Source: Thermococcus chitonophagus (lineage in GTDB: Archaea > Methanobacteriota_B > Thermococci > Thermococcales > Thermococcaceae). From it: DNA of 64,000 nt. Under the pieces are notes generated by a model, which saw only the letters and a program-made list of their open reading frames with translations, was not told the DNA's origin and ran no database searches. Both the position numbers and the translations under genes were made by a program. Numbering within the stretch: position 1 is the stretch's first letter; each line of letters starts with the position of its first letter. The stretch spans positions 538,978 to 602,977 of the forward strand of contig NZ_CP015193.1 in the NCBI RefSeq assembly GCF_002214605.1, given 5' to 3'. Positions 9,034 through 16,512 of this stretch are shown piece by piece.

Positions 9034-10484
9034 TCAATCCCCTCCTCAACAACCTTCTTATAAGTCTCAACGCTCTTTCTTCTTGGAATCCTCTCCTTTG
9101 TTATGAGATCAACTTCATAGAGTCCAAACCTTATCTTGAATCCCATAGCCCATTCATAATTGTCCGTTAAAGCCCAGTGGAAGTATCCACCCACTTTTAT
9201 TCCGTTCTCTATGAGGTTTTTAACCTCCTTAACATGGTCAACGATATACCTTGGCCTTAGGATGTCTTTTGAATCCGCAATGCCATTCTCAGTTATGAAA
9301 ACGTTCTTGTTATACTCATATGCCTCTGCCGTCGAGTCATAAAGACCCCTTGGGAATACTTCCCATCCAAAATCGCTTGTTGGATTATTGTCGGGAGATA
9401 CACTGTTTGGATTTCCTGAGTATCCGTATCCCTCAACTCCGACAAATGAAACAAGAGGTAATTCTTCGTATCTTGGCTCTATATACTTCACAACTTCTCT
9501 CGTATAATAGTTATTCCCTATCCAGTCGTTTCTCTTTAAGTGAGGTATTTTTACATACTCTCCAGATATCTCTATATCGAGTCTTCCCTTGTTCACCGCC
9601 TCTAAGAATAGCCTGTTGTGGAATAAATCATAATTCTCTGCAGCTTTTTGGTCTTTTGGATTATTCGGGTTAAGGGGATATGCTGGTATTATATTTAGGA
9701 TTATCCCTACTGGCTTATCTGAGAACTTCTTAATTGAATCATAAGCTCTAGCATGTGCTATCACTTGATTTAGAATTACCTTCTTAGCGGCAGTTGGATT
9801 TAGTATCCCTGGGGGCCATCCTACATAAGGGGCCAGATAACCCAGCTCTGCGGTTACCATTGGCTCATCAAAGGTTGCCCAGTAGTCTACGTACTCATCA
9901 AACTTCCATGCTACATATGCTACAAACTTTGCAAACTCTATTATTGCCTTTTCATCGACCCATCCTCTTGCTCTTGCCTTTTCTATGTTCGCTCTAACTT
10001 CAATAGGGTCATGAATCCATACTGGATTAGTTTGATGATTGAGAGTTACAAATGTTGTAAAGCCTAATTTTTTCAGGTTTTTTAGTACATCCATGTAATG
10101 TTGTACTTCTCTCTTATTTGCGAGCTCGTCGAGTTGTTCGAGATGCTCTTTCCTTATCTTGATTTTCTTTATGAAGCCATAACCATCTTGCTCTATACTT
10201 ACATCAACGCTGAATGTTGGGCATGGAAAAATTCTGCTCCACTCTATTGTCAGCTGATATGCGTTTAAACCTAGATTCTTCGCTAGCCTATGATCAATCT
10301 CATAGAGATCATAGTTGTTTATTCCTTCCTCTGGGAGATCTCCACTAACAAGCTCATTTTTGATGTTATAAGGATCACGAACCCATATCCACCAGTCGCT
10401 TCTTGAGTCGATATTCCTTCTATAAGGATCTCCCATTTCGAATTGGAATGCCGATTGAACAACTCCCCAATAGAATTTCATCAT
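9030..10484 (-). CDS. bmnA: GH1 beta-glycosidase (beta-mannosidase/beta-glucosidase type)
   Basis: A 484-residue cytosolic glycoside hydrolase of family 1, closest in pattern to the P. furiosus beta-mannosidase BmnA, which is also encoded beside a cellobiose importer. It should release monosaccharides from imported beta-linked oligosaccharides. The N-terminal QFEMGD segment and the nucleophile motif ITENG (Glu399) are intact. The acid/base motif reads TFDEP (Glu207) instead of the nearly invariant TFNEP: the substrate-contacting Asn is Asp206. The start may be ATG 10484 or 10481 behind GGGGAAAG. It is transcribed divergently from the importer operon, sharing the 216-base control region. Confidence 0.92.
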   Translation of the reverse strand: MMKFYWGVVQSAFQFEMGDPYRRNIDSRSDWWIWVRDPYNIKNELVSGDLPEEGINNYDLYEIDHRLAKNLGLNAYQLTIEWSRIFPCPTFSVDVSIEQDGYGFIKKIKIRKEHLEQLDELANKREVQHYMDVLKNLKKLGFTTFVTLNHQTNPVWIHDPIEVRANIEKARARGWVDEKAIIEFAKFVAYVAWKFDEYVDYWATFDEPMVTAELGYLAPYVGWPPGILNPTAAKKVILNQVIAHARAYDSIKKFSDKPVGIILNIIPAYPLNPNNPKDQKAAENYDLFHNRLFLEAVNKGRLDIEISGEYVKIPHLKRNDWIGNNYYTREVVKYIEPRYEELPLVSFVGVEGYGYSGNPNSVSPDNNPTSDFGWEVFPRGLYDSTAEAYEYNKNVFITENGIADSKDILRPRYIVDHVKEVKNLIENGIKVGGYFHWALTDNYEWAMGFKIRFGLYEVDLITKERIPRRKSVETYKKVVEEGIE

Positions 10485-10613
10485 CTTTCCCCAAGTTTAC
10501 TTTATAGATCCATTCATTTTTATAATTTTTCCAGCCCTGGAACTTGGAGGATATAATTCTGTCTTTTGGTGATGACTGGCAATAACATCAGAACGAATGT
10601 AAAAATAAATCCA

Positions 10614-10637
10614 TTGGTGCTTTAAATTTTTCACCAA
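10614..10637. promoter_or_regulatory. Inverted repeat, candidate operator of glucan genes
   Basis: TTGGTG at 10614-10619 and its exact reverse complement CACCAA at 10632-10637 flank a 12-base AT-rich spacer. The repeat ends just before the BRE/TATA of the binding-protein gene and lies in the control region shared with the GH1 gene. A related TTTTGGTGATGACTGG occurs at about 10564-10579. Which regulator binds is not visible. Confidence 0.4.
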
Positions 10638-10640
10638 AAA

Positions 10641-10650
10641 CCTTATATAC
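10641..10650 (+). promoter_or_regulatory. TATA box of the oligosaccharide importer operon
   Basis: CCTTATATAC preceded by AAAAA (BRE). The expected transcript start is near 10675, leaving a leader of about 25 bases that carries GAGGTGGT at 10688-10695. Confidence 0.65.
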
Positions 10651-10700
10651 ACTGGCACTCTTTTACAAATTTGACATGAATTATAATGAGGTGGTCTGCT

Positions 10701-12605
10701 ATGAAAAAGTACCTAGCCACAATGTTGGTGGCCTTGTTCTTCCTCAGTACCGTTGGGGTAGTAGCTGCCCAAGAAGAACTTCCAAGAGAGCAAACCCTTT
10801 ATACAGCAAACTCAGCCCCACCAACAAACGCAAACCCTATCCAGGGAGGTAACATAATCCCAATAGCTGGTCTGGTTTTCGAGCCACTCTTCATGCTTAA
10901 CTTCATGAAGACGGAACTTGTCCCATGGCTTGCTGAATATGGAAAGTGGGTTAAGCCAAATGTCTTTGAGGTTAAACTCAGAGAAGGTACCAAGTGGCAG
11001 GATGGTAAGCCCCTTACAGCTGAAGATGTTAAATTCTCATTTGAGTACTACCAGAAGGTCGGTCTTAAGGACTGGTCAAAGTATGGCCTTCAGGAGATAA
11101 AAGTCGTTGACGATAGAACCGTCCAGTTCATATTCAAGGAGACCCCCAACGTTTGGGCATGGAGGAATGAGCTCTACAGCGTTCTAATTCTGCCAGAGCA
11201 CATCTTCAAGAACATCGACCCGCAGAAAGTTAAGACCATGACCTTCCTCGGCGATGAGCAGAAGTACCTTGTCGGTTCAGGTGCCTACAAGGTCTACAAG
11301 GTTATACCTCAGCAGAAGGCAATCTTCATTAGGAACGATGACTGGTGGGGTGCAAAGTACTTCGGCCTACCAGCTCCAAAGTACATCGTCCAGCTCTACG
11401 TTGGTTCAAACGACCAGGCGGCTAACATGTTCCTTAAGGGAGACCTTGACGTAGGTACCTACTATGTCGACATCGTCGAGCTCAAGAAGAAGAACCCACA
11501 CATCGTCAGCTGGCTTGACAGGCCACCATACTTCCCACCAGTTGTTCCAGTTATAATGTACTTCAACACCAAGCACAAGCCACTTGACAACCCACTCGTC
11601 AGGAAGGCCATAGCTGAGGCCATCTGTCCAGCACAGATCGTCAAGCAGGGACCAATAAGCGATCTCCCAGACCAGACCCCGCTCGGTAACGTCATGAAGC
11701 CATGGAAGGAGAAGATCGGCGTTGACCAGCTAATTAAGGAGTACGGATGGAAGTACTGTGACCCAGTTGATGCAGCAAAGCTCCTCGATGAGGCTGGAAT
11801 CAAGGACACAGATGGAGATGGCTGGAGAGAGTACAACGGTAAGGATCTCGTCCTAACGTTCGCTGCATGTGGTCCATGTAGCGACTGGATGCAGGCCGTA
11901 GAGATTGTCGTCAACCAACTCAAGGCTATCGGAATCAAGGTTGACGTTAAGAAGTACGACTGGGGTACAATGGTCAGCAAGCAGCAGGCTGGAGACTTTG
12001 ACCTTACCATGCACTGGGCTGGAACATTCAAGCCAGATCCATACAGCGTCTACTACGACTTAATGTACTACAAGAACGAGAGCGACAAGGGTGGAGCCAA
12101 CTTTGGTAACTACTACAACCCAGAGGCTAACCAGCTTCTAGACGAGCTCGCTAAGACCTCAGACGAGGCCAAGCAGGTTGAGCTCCTCAGAGAGCTAACC
12201 AAGATCTGGCTTAAGGACGTTCCAGCAGTTCCACTCTACATGGGTACCTTGTTCTACGAGGCAAACACCCAGTACTGGGCTAACTGGCCAAACGCTGAGA
12301 ACCCATACAGTGTCCCAATATTCTGGCCAGGCTTCGGTACCTGGGGTACAGCACTTGCATTCCTTGGTGTCAGGCCAGCTAAGGCAGTCGGCCCAGAGAC
12401 AACTACCGTAGTCCAGACCCAGACCGTCGAGAAGACCCAGACGGTAGAGAAGACCCAGACCGTTGAAAAGACACAGACTGTTGAAAAGACTGTCACAGTG
12501 ACCCAGACAGCATCGCCAACTCAGACTAAGGGAGGTATCTGTGGTCCAGCAGCAATTCTGGCCCTAGCGGCAGTACCACTCCTCCTGAGAAGGAGGAGGC
12601 TCTGA
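10701..12605 (+). CDS. cbtA: Oligosaccharide/dipeptide-type ABC substrate-binding protein (CbtA-like)
   Basis: A 634-residue surface-anchored solute-binding protein of the Dpp/Opp family 5, the class that in P. furiosus binds cellobiose and longer beta-glucosides (CbtA). A signal peptide (KKYLATMLVALFFLSTVGVVAAQ) is followed by the bilobed domain (LREGTKWQDGKPLTAEDVKFSF). Next comes a Thr-rich stalk with four TQTVEK repeats, and then the CGP-CTERM anchor: GICGPAAILALAAVPLLL plus four arginines. The ATG at 10701 is preferred over 10686 because GAGGTGGT sits 5 bases ahead of it. It precedes two permease and two ATPase genes. Sugar rather than peptide transport is inferred from the flanking GH1 and GH5 genes. 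Confidence 0.9.
   Translation: MKKYLATMLVALFFLSTVGVVAAQEELPREQTLYTANSAPPTNANPIQGGNIIPIAGLVFEPLFMLNFMKTELVPWLAEYGKWVKPNVFEVKLREGTKWQDGKPLTAEDVKFSFEYYQKVGLKDWSKYGLQEIKVVDDRTVQFIFKETPNVWAWRNELYSVLILPEHIFKNIDPQKVKTMTFLGDEQKYLVGSGAYKVYKVIPQQKAIFIRNDDWWGAKYFGLPAPKYIVQLYVGSNDQAANMFLKGDLDVGTYYVDIVELKKKNPHIVSWLDRPPYFPPVVPVIMYFNTKHKPLDNPLVRKAIAEAICPAQIVKQGPISDLPDQTPLGNVMKPWKEKIGVDQLIKEYGWKYCDPVDAAKLLDEAGIKDTDGDGWREYNGKDLVLTFAACGPCSDWMQAVEIVVNQLKAIGIKVDVKKYDWGTMVSKQQAGDFDLTMHWAGTFKPDPYSVYYDLMYYKNESDKGGANFGNYYNPEANQLLDELAKTSDEAKQVELLRELTKIWLKDVPAVPLYMGTLFYEANTQYWANWPNAENPYSVPIFWPGFGTWGTALAFLGVRPAKAVGPETTTVVQTQTVEKTQTVEKTQTVEKTQTVEKTVTVTQTASPTQTKGGICGPAAILALAAVPLLLRRRRL
12417..12488 (+). repeat. Four 18-base tandem repeats encoding TQTVEK
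   Basis: Four consecutive 18-base units (12417, 12435, 12453, 12471) each encode TQTVEK and differ only at synonymous third positions. They form the stalk between the binding domain and the membrane anchor, a likely O-glycosylated spacer. Synonymous drift shows that selection keeps the peptide rather than the DNA. Confidence 0.85.
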
Positions 12606-12619
12606 ACCCTTCTACATTA

Positions 12620-12626
12620 TTTTTTT
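12620..12626 (+). terminator. T-run terminator after the binding-protein gene
   Basis: A run of seven T residues 15 bases after the stop codon, the archaeal type of terminator. It would let many transcripts end after the binding-protein gene and only some read into the permeases, matching the usual excess of binding protein. Confidence 0.4.
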
Positions 12627-12652
12627 ATGGATAAAATCGAGGAGGGAGAGAA

Positions 12653-13645
12653 ATGGGATTTAAAAACTATCTCAAAAGAAAAATCGTCGTTTATCTTTTG
12701 ACGTTTTTCTTCGCTGTTACTCTGAACTGGCTCCTTCCAAGATTAATGCCTGGTAACCCTATAGAAATTATGATAAACTCTGCTTTGGGATTGTCTCCCC
12801 AAGAGAGACAGACATTGTTGCAATTTTATGAAGAGTTATATGGGTTAAATAAGCCCCTTTATGCTCAGTTTATAAGTTTCTGGAAATCACTGCTGACCGG
12901 GAATCTTGGGTATAGTATCCTTTATAGAGCCCCGGTCACAGATTTAATCAAGCATGCTCTCCCTTATGATATCGCAATACTGCTTCCAGCAATAGTTCTA
13001 AGCTGGATAATTGGTAACTGGCTGGGTGCATTAGCAGGAAAGAACAAGAAATACGACAAGTATGTAATGCCACTGTTCTACTTCCTAGCAAGCATCCCAT
13101 ACTTTTGGTTTGCAATGTTGCTTGTCTATGTAGTGGGTGTCAAGTTGGGATGGCTTCCATACCAGGGAGCATACAGCCCTGACCTAGTTCCTAGCTTGTC
13201 TCTAACATTCATAGCAGATTTCTTAAAACACTGGATACTTCCATTCTTGAGCCTCTTTATAGTCATGATCGGTAGCTGGGCCATAGGAATGAGGAACATG
13301 ATAATCTATGAGCTTGAGGCTGACTACGTCAGGTACCTTGAGGCTCTAGGTGCAAGCGAGAAGTTAATGACCAAGCATGCTTACAGAAATGCAATTCTGC
13401 CCCAGGTTACTGGACTTGCCCTTCAATTAGGTCTAATGGTTGCCGGAGCTATTGCCACTGAAATAGTCTTCAACTACCCCGGGGTTGGCGTTCTATTAAT
13501 GCGTGCAGCACTTAGCCAGGACTACTTCCTCCTCCAGGGCGGTTTTCTAATGATAGTTATAGCCGTTCTAGTGGCAAACTTCGTGATAGACATAGTGTAT
13601 GCATTCATCGATCCACGTGTTAGGGTTAGCTACACGGAGGGATGA
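12653..13645 (+). CDS. cbtB: ABC transporter permease, DppB type (CbtB-like)
   Basis: A 330-residue membrane protein with about six membrane segments (first at residues 11-28) and the permease EAA-type loop YLEALGASEKLMTKHAYRNAILPQ near residue 225, which docks to the ATPase. It belongs to the DppB/OppB family and forms half of the channel for the imported oligosaccharide. GGAGGGAGAGAA precedes the ATG. The stop overlaps the start of the next permease by 4 bases, so translation is coupled. Confidence 0.92.
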   Translation: MGFKNYLKRKIVVYLLTFFFAVTLNWLLPRLMPGNPIEIMINSALGLSPQERQTLLQFYEELYGLNKPLYAQFISFWKSLLTGNLGYSILYRAPVTDLIKHALPYDIAILLPAIVLSWIIGNWLGALAGKNKKYDKYVMPLFYFLASIPYFWFAMLLVYVVGVKLGWLPYQGAYSPDLVPSLSLTFIADFLKHWILPFLSLFIVMIGSWAIGMRNMIIYELEADYVRYLEALGASEKLMTKHAYRNAILPQVTGLALQLGLMVAGAIATEIVFNYPGVGVLLMRAALSQDYFLLQGGFLMIVIAVLVANFVIDIVYAFIDPRVRVSYTEG

Positions 13646-14562
13646 AAATGGAGCTAGTTAAGCTGGCATTTAAGAACAACAAGTTCAAATTTGGATTTGC
13701 TTTAATTGTCTTTTTCATAATATTTGGTCTAGTTGGCCCACTGTTCACGCCCTTCGCGAGTGACGGTCTGTATTATGAGCAAGTAGGTAAAATCAAGCTT
13801 GCTTCATATTCAACTAAGACTCTCCCACCAATGACTAGGGAGAATATAACCACATACACAGGAAAAACCGTCGAAGTCCTCCACATCCTGGGAACCGACA
13901 AGGAGGGAAGGGATGTCTACACGGAGCTCGTGTACGGTTTAAGAACCTCACTATGGATTGCATTCCTTGCGGCAATAATTGGAACTATCCTGGGAATAAC
14001 GATAGGTTTCGTCTCAGGTTACAAAGGCGGTCTAGTTGACGAGCTACTCATGATGTTCGTTAACATAATGCTGGTCATCCCTTCAATAGTCCTCCTGATC
14101 CTAGTTGCCGCATACCTCGAAGCAAGAAGCCCAGCAGTACAGGCCCTGATTATAGGTCTAACAAACTGGCCATGGGTAGCTAGGTCTGTTAGAGCTCAGA
14201 CACTTTCTCTCAAAAACAGAGAATTCGTGAACCTCTCAAGGCTAACGGGCCTCTCGGACCTCAGGATAATCTTCGAGGACATAATGCCGAACATGATATC
14301 GTACATAGTCATGGTTGGTATCCTCCAGATCAGTGGTGCAATTTTAGCATCAGCTACACTTGACTTCATAGGTCTAGGTCCAACGACAATGGTGTCCCTG
14401 GGAACTATACTCCAGAAGGCAATAATGCACAATGCCCTTCAGTTCGGCTGGTGGTGGTGGTTCATCCCGCCAGGGCTCATAATAACCCTGATAATCACGG
14501 CATTGTTCTTCATCAACCTCGGAATGGAGGAAGTGTTCAATCCTCGTTTGAGGAGGGAGTGA
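13642..14562 (+). CDS. cbtC: ABC transporter permease, DppC type (CbtC-like)
   Basis: A 306-residue partner permease of the DppC/OppC family. It has an N-terminal segment at residues 14-31, an extracellular insertion of about 60 residues containing LGTDKEGRDVYTELVYGLRTSL (typical of DppC), then five further segments. The coupling loop is FVNLSRLTGLSDLRIIFEDIMPNM. It starts within the stop of the DppB-type gene and its own stop is 2 bases before the ATPase start. Together the two permeases form the heterodimeric channel. Confidence 0.92.
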   Translation: MKMELVKLAFKNNKFKFGFALIVFFIIFGLVGPLFTPFASDGLYYEQVGKIKLASYSTKTLPPMTRENITTYTGKTVEVLHILGTDKEGRDVYTELVYGLRTSLWIAFLAAIIGTILGITIGFVSGYKGGLVDELLMMFVNIMLVIPSIVLLILVAAYLEARSPAVQALIIGLTNWPWVARSVRAQTLSLKNREFVNLSRLTGLSDLRIIFEDIMPNMISYIVMVGILQISGAILASATLDFIGLGPTTMVSLGTILQKAIMHNALQFGWWWWFIPPGLIITLIITALFFINLGMEEVFNPRLRRE

Positions 14563-14564
14563 GG

Positions 14565-15530
14565 ATGAGTATGCTTAGGGTTGAGGATCTTCGTGTTTAT
14601 TACTCTACCCCAGTGGGTTATGTTAAGGCTGTGGATGGTGTTTCGTTTGAGGTTAAAGAGGGGGAAGTGTTCGGTGTTGCTGGTGAGTCCGGTTGTGGTA
14701 AATCAACCCTAGTCCACTCTCTAATCCTTAGAAAACCCCCAATGAAGCACATGGGCGGTAAGGCATTATTCAAGGGCAGGGATCTAATGCAACTCTCTAG
14801 AGAAGAAGCTAGAAAAATCCAGTATACTGAGCTCTCAATCATTCCACAGTATGCAATGAACGCGTTAAACCCTACAAAGAAGATCAAGGATATCGTCTGG
14901 GATCTTGCTAGAGAGCATGGTTATACGGATAGGGAGGAAGTCGAGAAGTTACTCAGAGAAAGGCTTGCTATGGTCAAGCTTTCTCCTAAGGTTGCTGACA
15001 TGTATCCTGTGGAACTCTCGGGTGGAATGAGGCAAAGAGCAACAATGGTCGTCTCCACACTATTAAACCCTGACCTCTTGATTGCTGATGAAGTAACTTC
15101 AGCATTGGACGTTACAACACAAAGAGTTGTCATTGAATTACTCCATTACTTCATGGAAGAGGGTATTGTAAAATCCATAATCTTCGTTACTCACGATCTA
15201 GCACTTTTGAAGCAGATTGCTGATACTGTAATGGTCATGTATGCTGGGAAGGTTGTGGAGATTGGTCCAATGGAAGAAGTGATTAATGACCCAGCCCACC
15301 CGTACACGCAAATGCTCCTAAACTCACTACCAAGGATGGGTGTTCACTACAAGAGGCAGAAGCTTCATGGAATCAGTGGTTACCCGATAAGTCTACTCAA
15401 CCCGCCAAAGGGATGCAGGTTCTATACAAGGTGTCCATACGCCATGGATGTTTGTCCAGAGAAGGAGCCTAAGTTCGTGAGGGTTGGTGAGGATCATTAT
15501 GCTGCATGCCACATGCTTGGGGGTGAGTGA
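14565..15530 (+). CDS. cbtD: ABC transporter ATPase, DppD type (CbtD-like)
   Basis: A 321-residue nucleotide-binding subunit. Walker A is GESGCGKST near residue 40, the signature LSGGMRQR, Walker B LLIADEVTSALD, and the H-loop VTHD. The C-terminal oligopeptide-transporter domain has the cysteine-rich GCRFYTRCPYAMDVC, which in this family can hold an iron-sulfur cluster. The ATG at 14565 is used because GGAGGGAG lies 7 bases upstream; the frame is open further upstream only because it runs through the permease gene. It should pair with the DppF-type ATPase that follows. Confidence 0.92.
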   Translation: MSMLRVEDLRVYYSTPVGYVKAVDGVSFEVKEGEVFGVAGESGCGKSTLVHSLILRKPPMKHMGGKALFKGRDLMQLSREEARKIQYTELSIIPQYAMNALNPTKKIKDIVWDLAREHGYTDREEVEKLLRERLAMVKLSPKVADMYPVELSGGMRQRATMVVSTLLNPDLLIADEVTSALDVTTQRVVIELLHYFMEEGIVKSIIFVTHDLALLKQIADTVMVMYAGKVVEIGPMEEVINDPAHPYTQMLLNSLPRMGVHYKRQKLHGISGYPISLLNPPKGCRFYTRCPYAMDVCPEKEPKFVRVGEDHYAACHMLGGE

Positions 15531-15532
15531 TT

Positions 15533-16507
15533 ATGAATAACGGCAAGGAACTCGTTAAAGTAGAACACTTGACTAAAATCTTCACCTCTGGCCTTATTGG
15601 TGGTTTTGAAATTAGGGCTGTGGATGACGTCTCTTTCACAATCAATGAGGGTGAAATCGTCTCTCTCGTGGGTGAAAGTGGTAGTGGTAAGACTACTATT
15701 GGAAAGTTAATCTTGAGGTTGATCCAGCCAACCTCTGGCAGGATCTTATTCAAGGGTGAGGATATTCTACAGTTTGACAAGAAGAAGCTTAAGACTTACT
15801 ACTATAAGCAGGTGCAGGCAGTGTTTCAGGATCCCTTTGCAAGTTTTAACCCCTTGCATAAGGTTGACAGGGCTTTTGACCTAGTCTTCAGGAGTTTTCT
15901 CAGAGATGTTTCGGAGGATGAAAAGAAGGAGCTTGTTGAAAAAGCTTTGGAGAGTGTTGGCCTTAACCCCAGGGAAGTCTTGGGTAAGTATCCTCATCAA
16001 TTCAGTGGTGGGCAATTACAAAGAATATTGATTGCTAGGGCTTTGCTCGTTAGGCCTTCCCTACTAATTGCTGATGAGGCTGTGTCAATGCTCGATGCCT
16101 CAACTAGGATTGATATTCTAAACCTCTTAGGAGAATTCAGGGATAAGTATGGTACTTCAGTCTTGTTTGTTACGCATGATTTGGCCTTGGGGTATTACAT
16201 TAGTGATAAGACTATCATAATGTATAGGGGTACGATTGTGGAGTGGGGTGATACTGAGAAGGTGTTTCATAATCCGCTCCACCCGTACACGCAGATGCTT
16301 TTGGAGAGTGTTCCTGATTTGAATGTGAAGTGGGAGTTTAAGGGGATTGAGCCTGAGAGGGAGGAGGGGAAGGTTTACGAGATTAGGGGTTGTAGGTATG
16401 CTCCTAGGTGTGAGAAGGCAATGGACAAGTGCTTCAAGTTGAGACCCCCAATGGTTGAAGCCGAAAAAAACCATTGGGTAGCATGCTGGCTCTACTATAA
16501 GAGGTGA
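15533..16507 (+). CDS. cbtF: ABC transporter ATPase, DppF type (CbtF-like)
   Basis: A 324-residue second nucleotide-binding subunit. Walker A is GESGSGKTT, followed by Q-loop VFQDPFASFNP, signature FSGGQLQR, Walker B LLIADEAVSMLD and VTHD. The C-terminal GCRYAPRCEKAMDKC repeats the cysteine pattern of its partner. The ATG at 15533 follows GGGGGTGAGTG; a GTG at 15527 overlaps the stop of the previous gene. Its stop precedes the endoglucanase start by 5 bases, so the secreted enzyme is produced with its importer. Confidence 0.92.
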   Translation: MNNGKELVKVEHLTKIFTSGLIGGFEIRAVDDVSFTINEGEIVSLVGESGSGKTTIGKLILRLIQPTSGRILFKGEDILQFDKKKLKTYYYKQVQAVFQDPFASFNPLHKVDRAFDLVFRSFLRDVSEDEKKELVEKALESVGLNPREVLGKYPHQFSGGQLQRILIARALLVRPSLLIADEAVSMLDASTRIDILNLLGEFRDKYGTSVLFVTHDLALGYYISDKTIIMYRGTIVEWGDTEKVFHNPLHPYTQMLLESVPDLNVKWEFKGIEPEREEGKVYEIRGCRYAPRCEKAMDKCFKLRPPMVEAEKNHWVACWLYYKR

Positions 16508-16512
16508 CTTTT

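Noticed and set aside
11462-12031. A 189-codon minus-strand frame opposite the solute-binding protein
   Set aside because: Shadow of the plus-strand gene, with no signals.
14451-14564. N-terminal extension of the DppD-type ATPase into the permease gene
   Set aside because: The strong ribosome site and the family start MSMLRVEDLR place the start at 14565; the extension only mirrors the permease frame.
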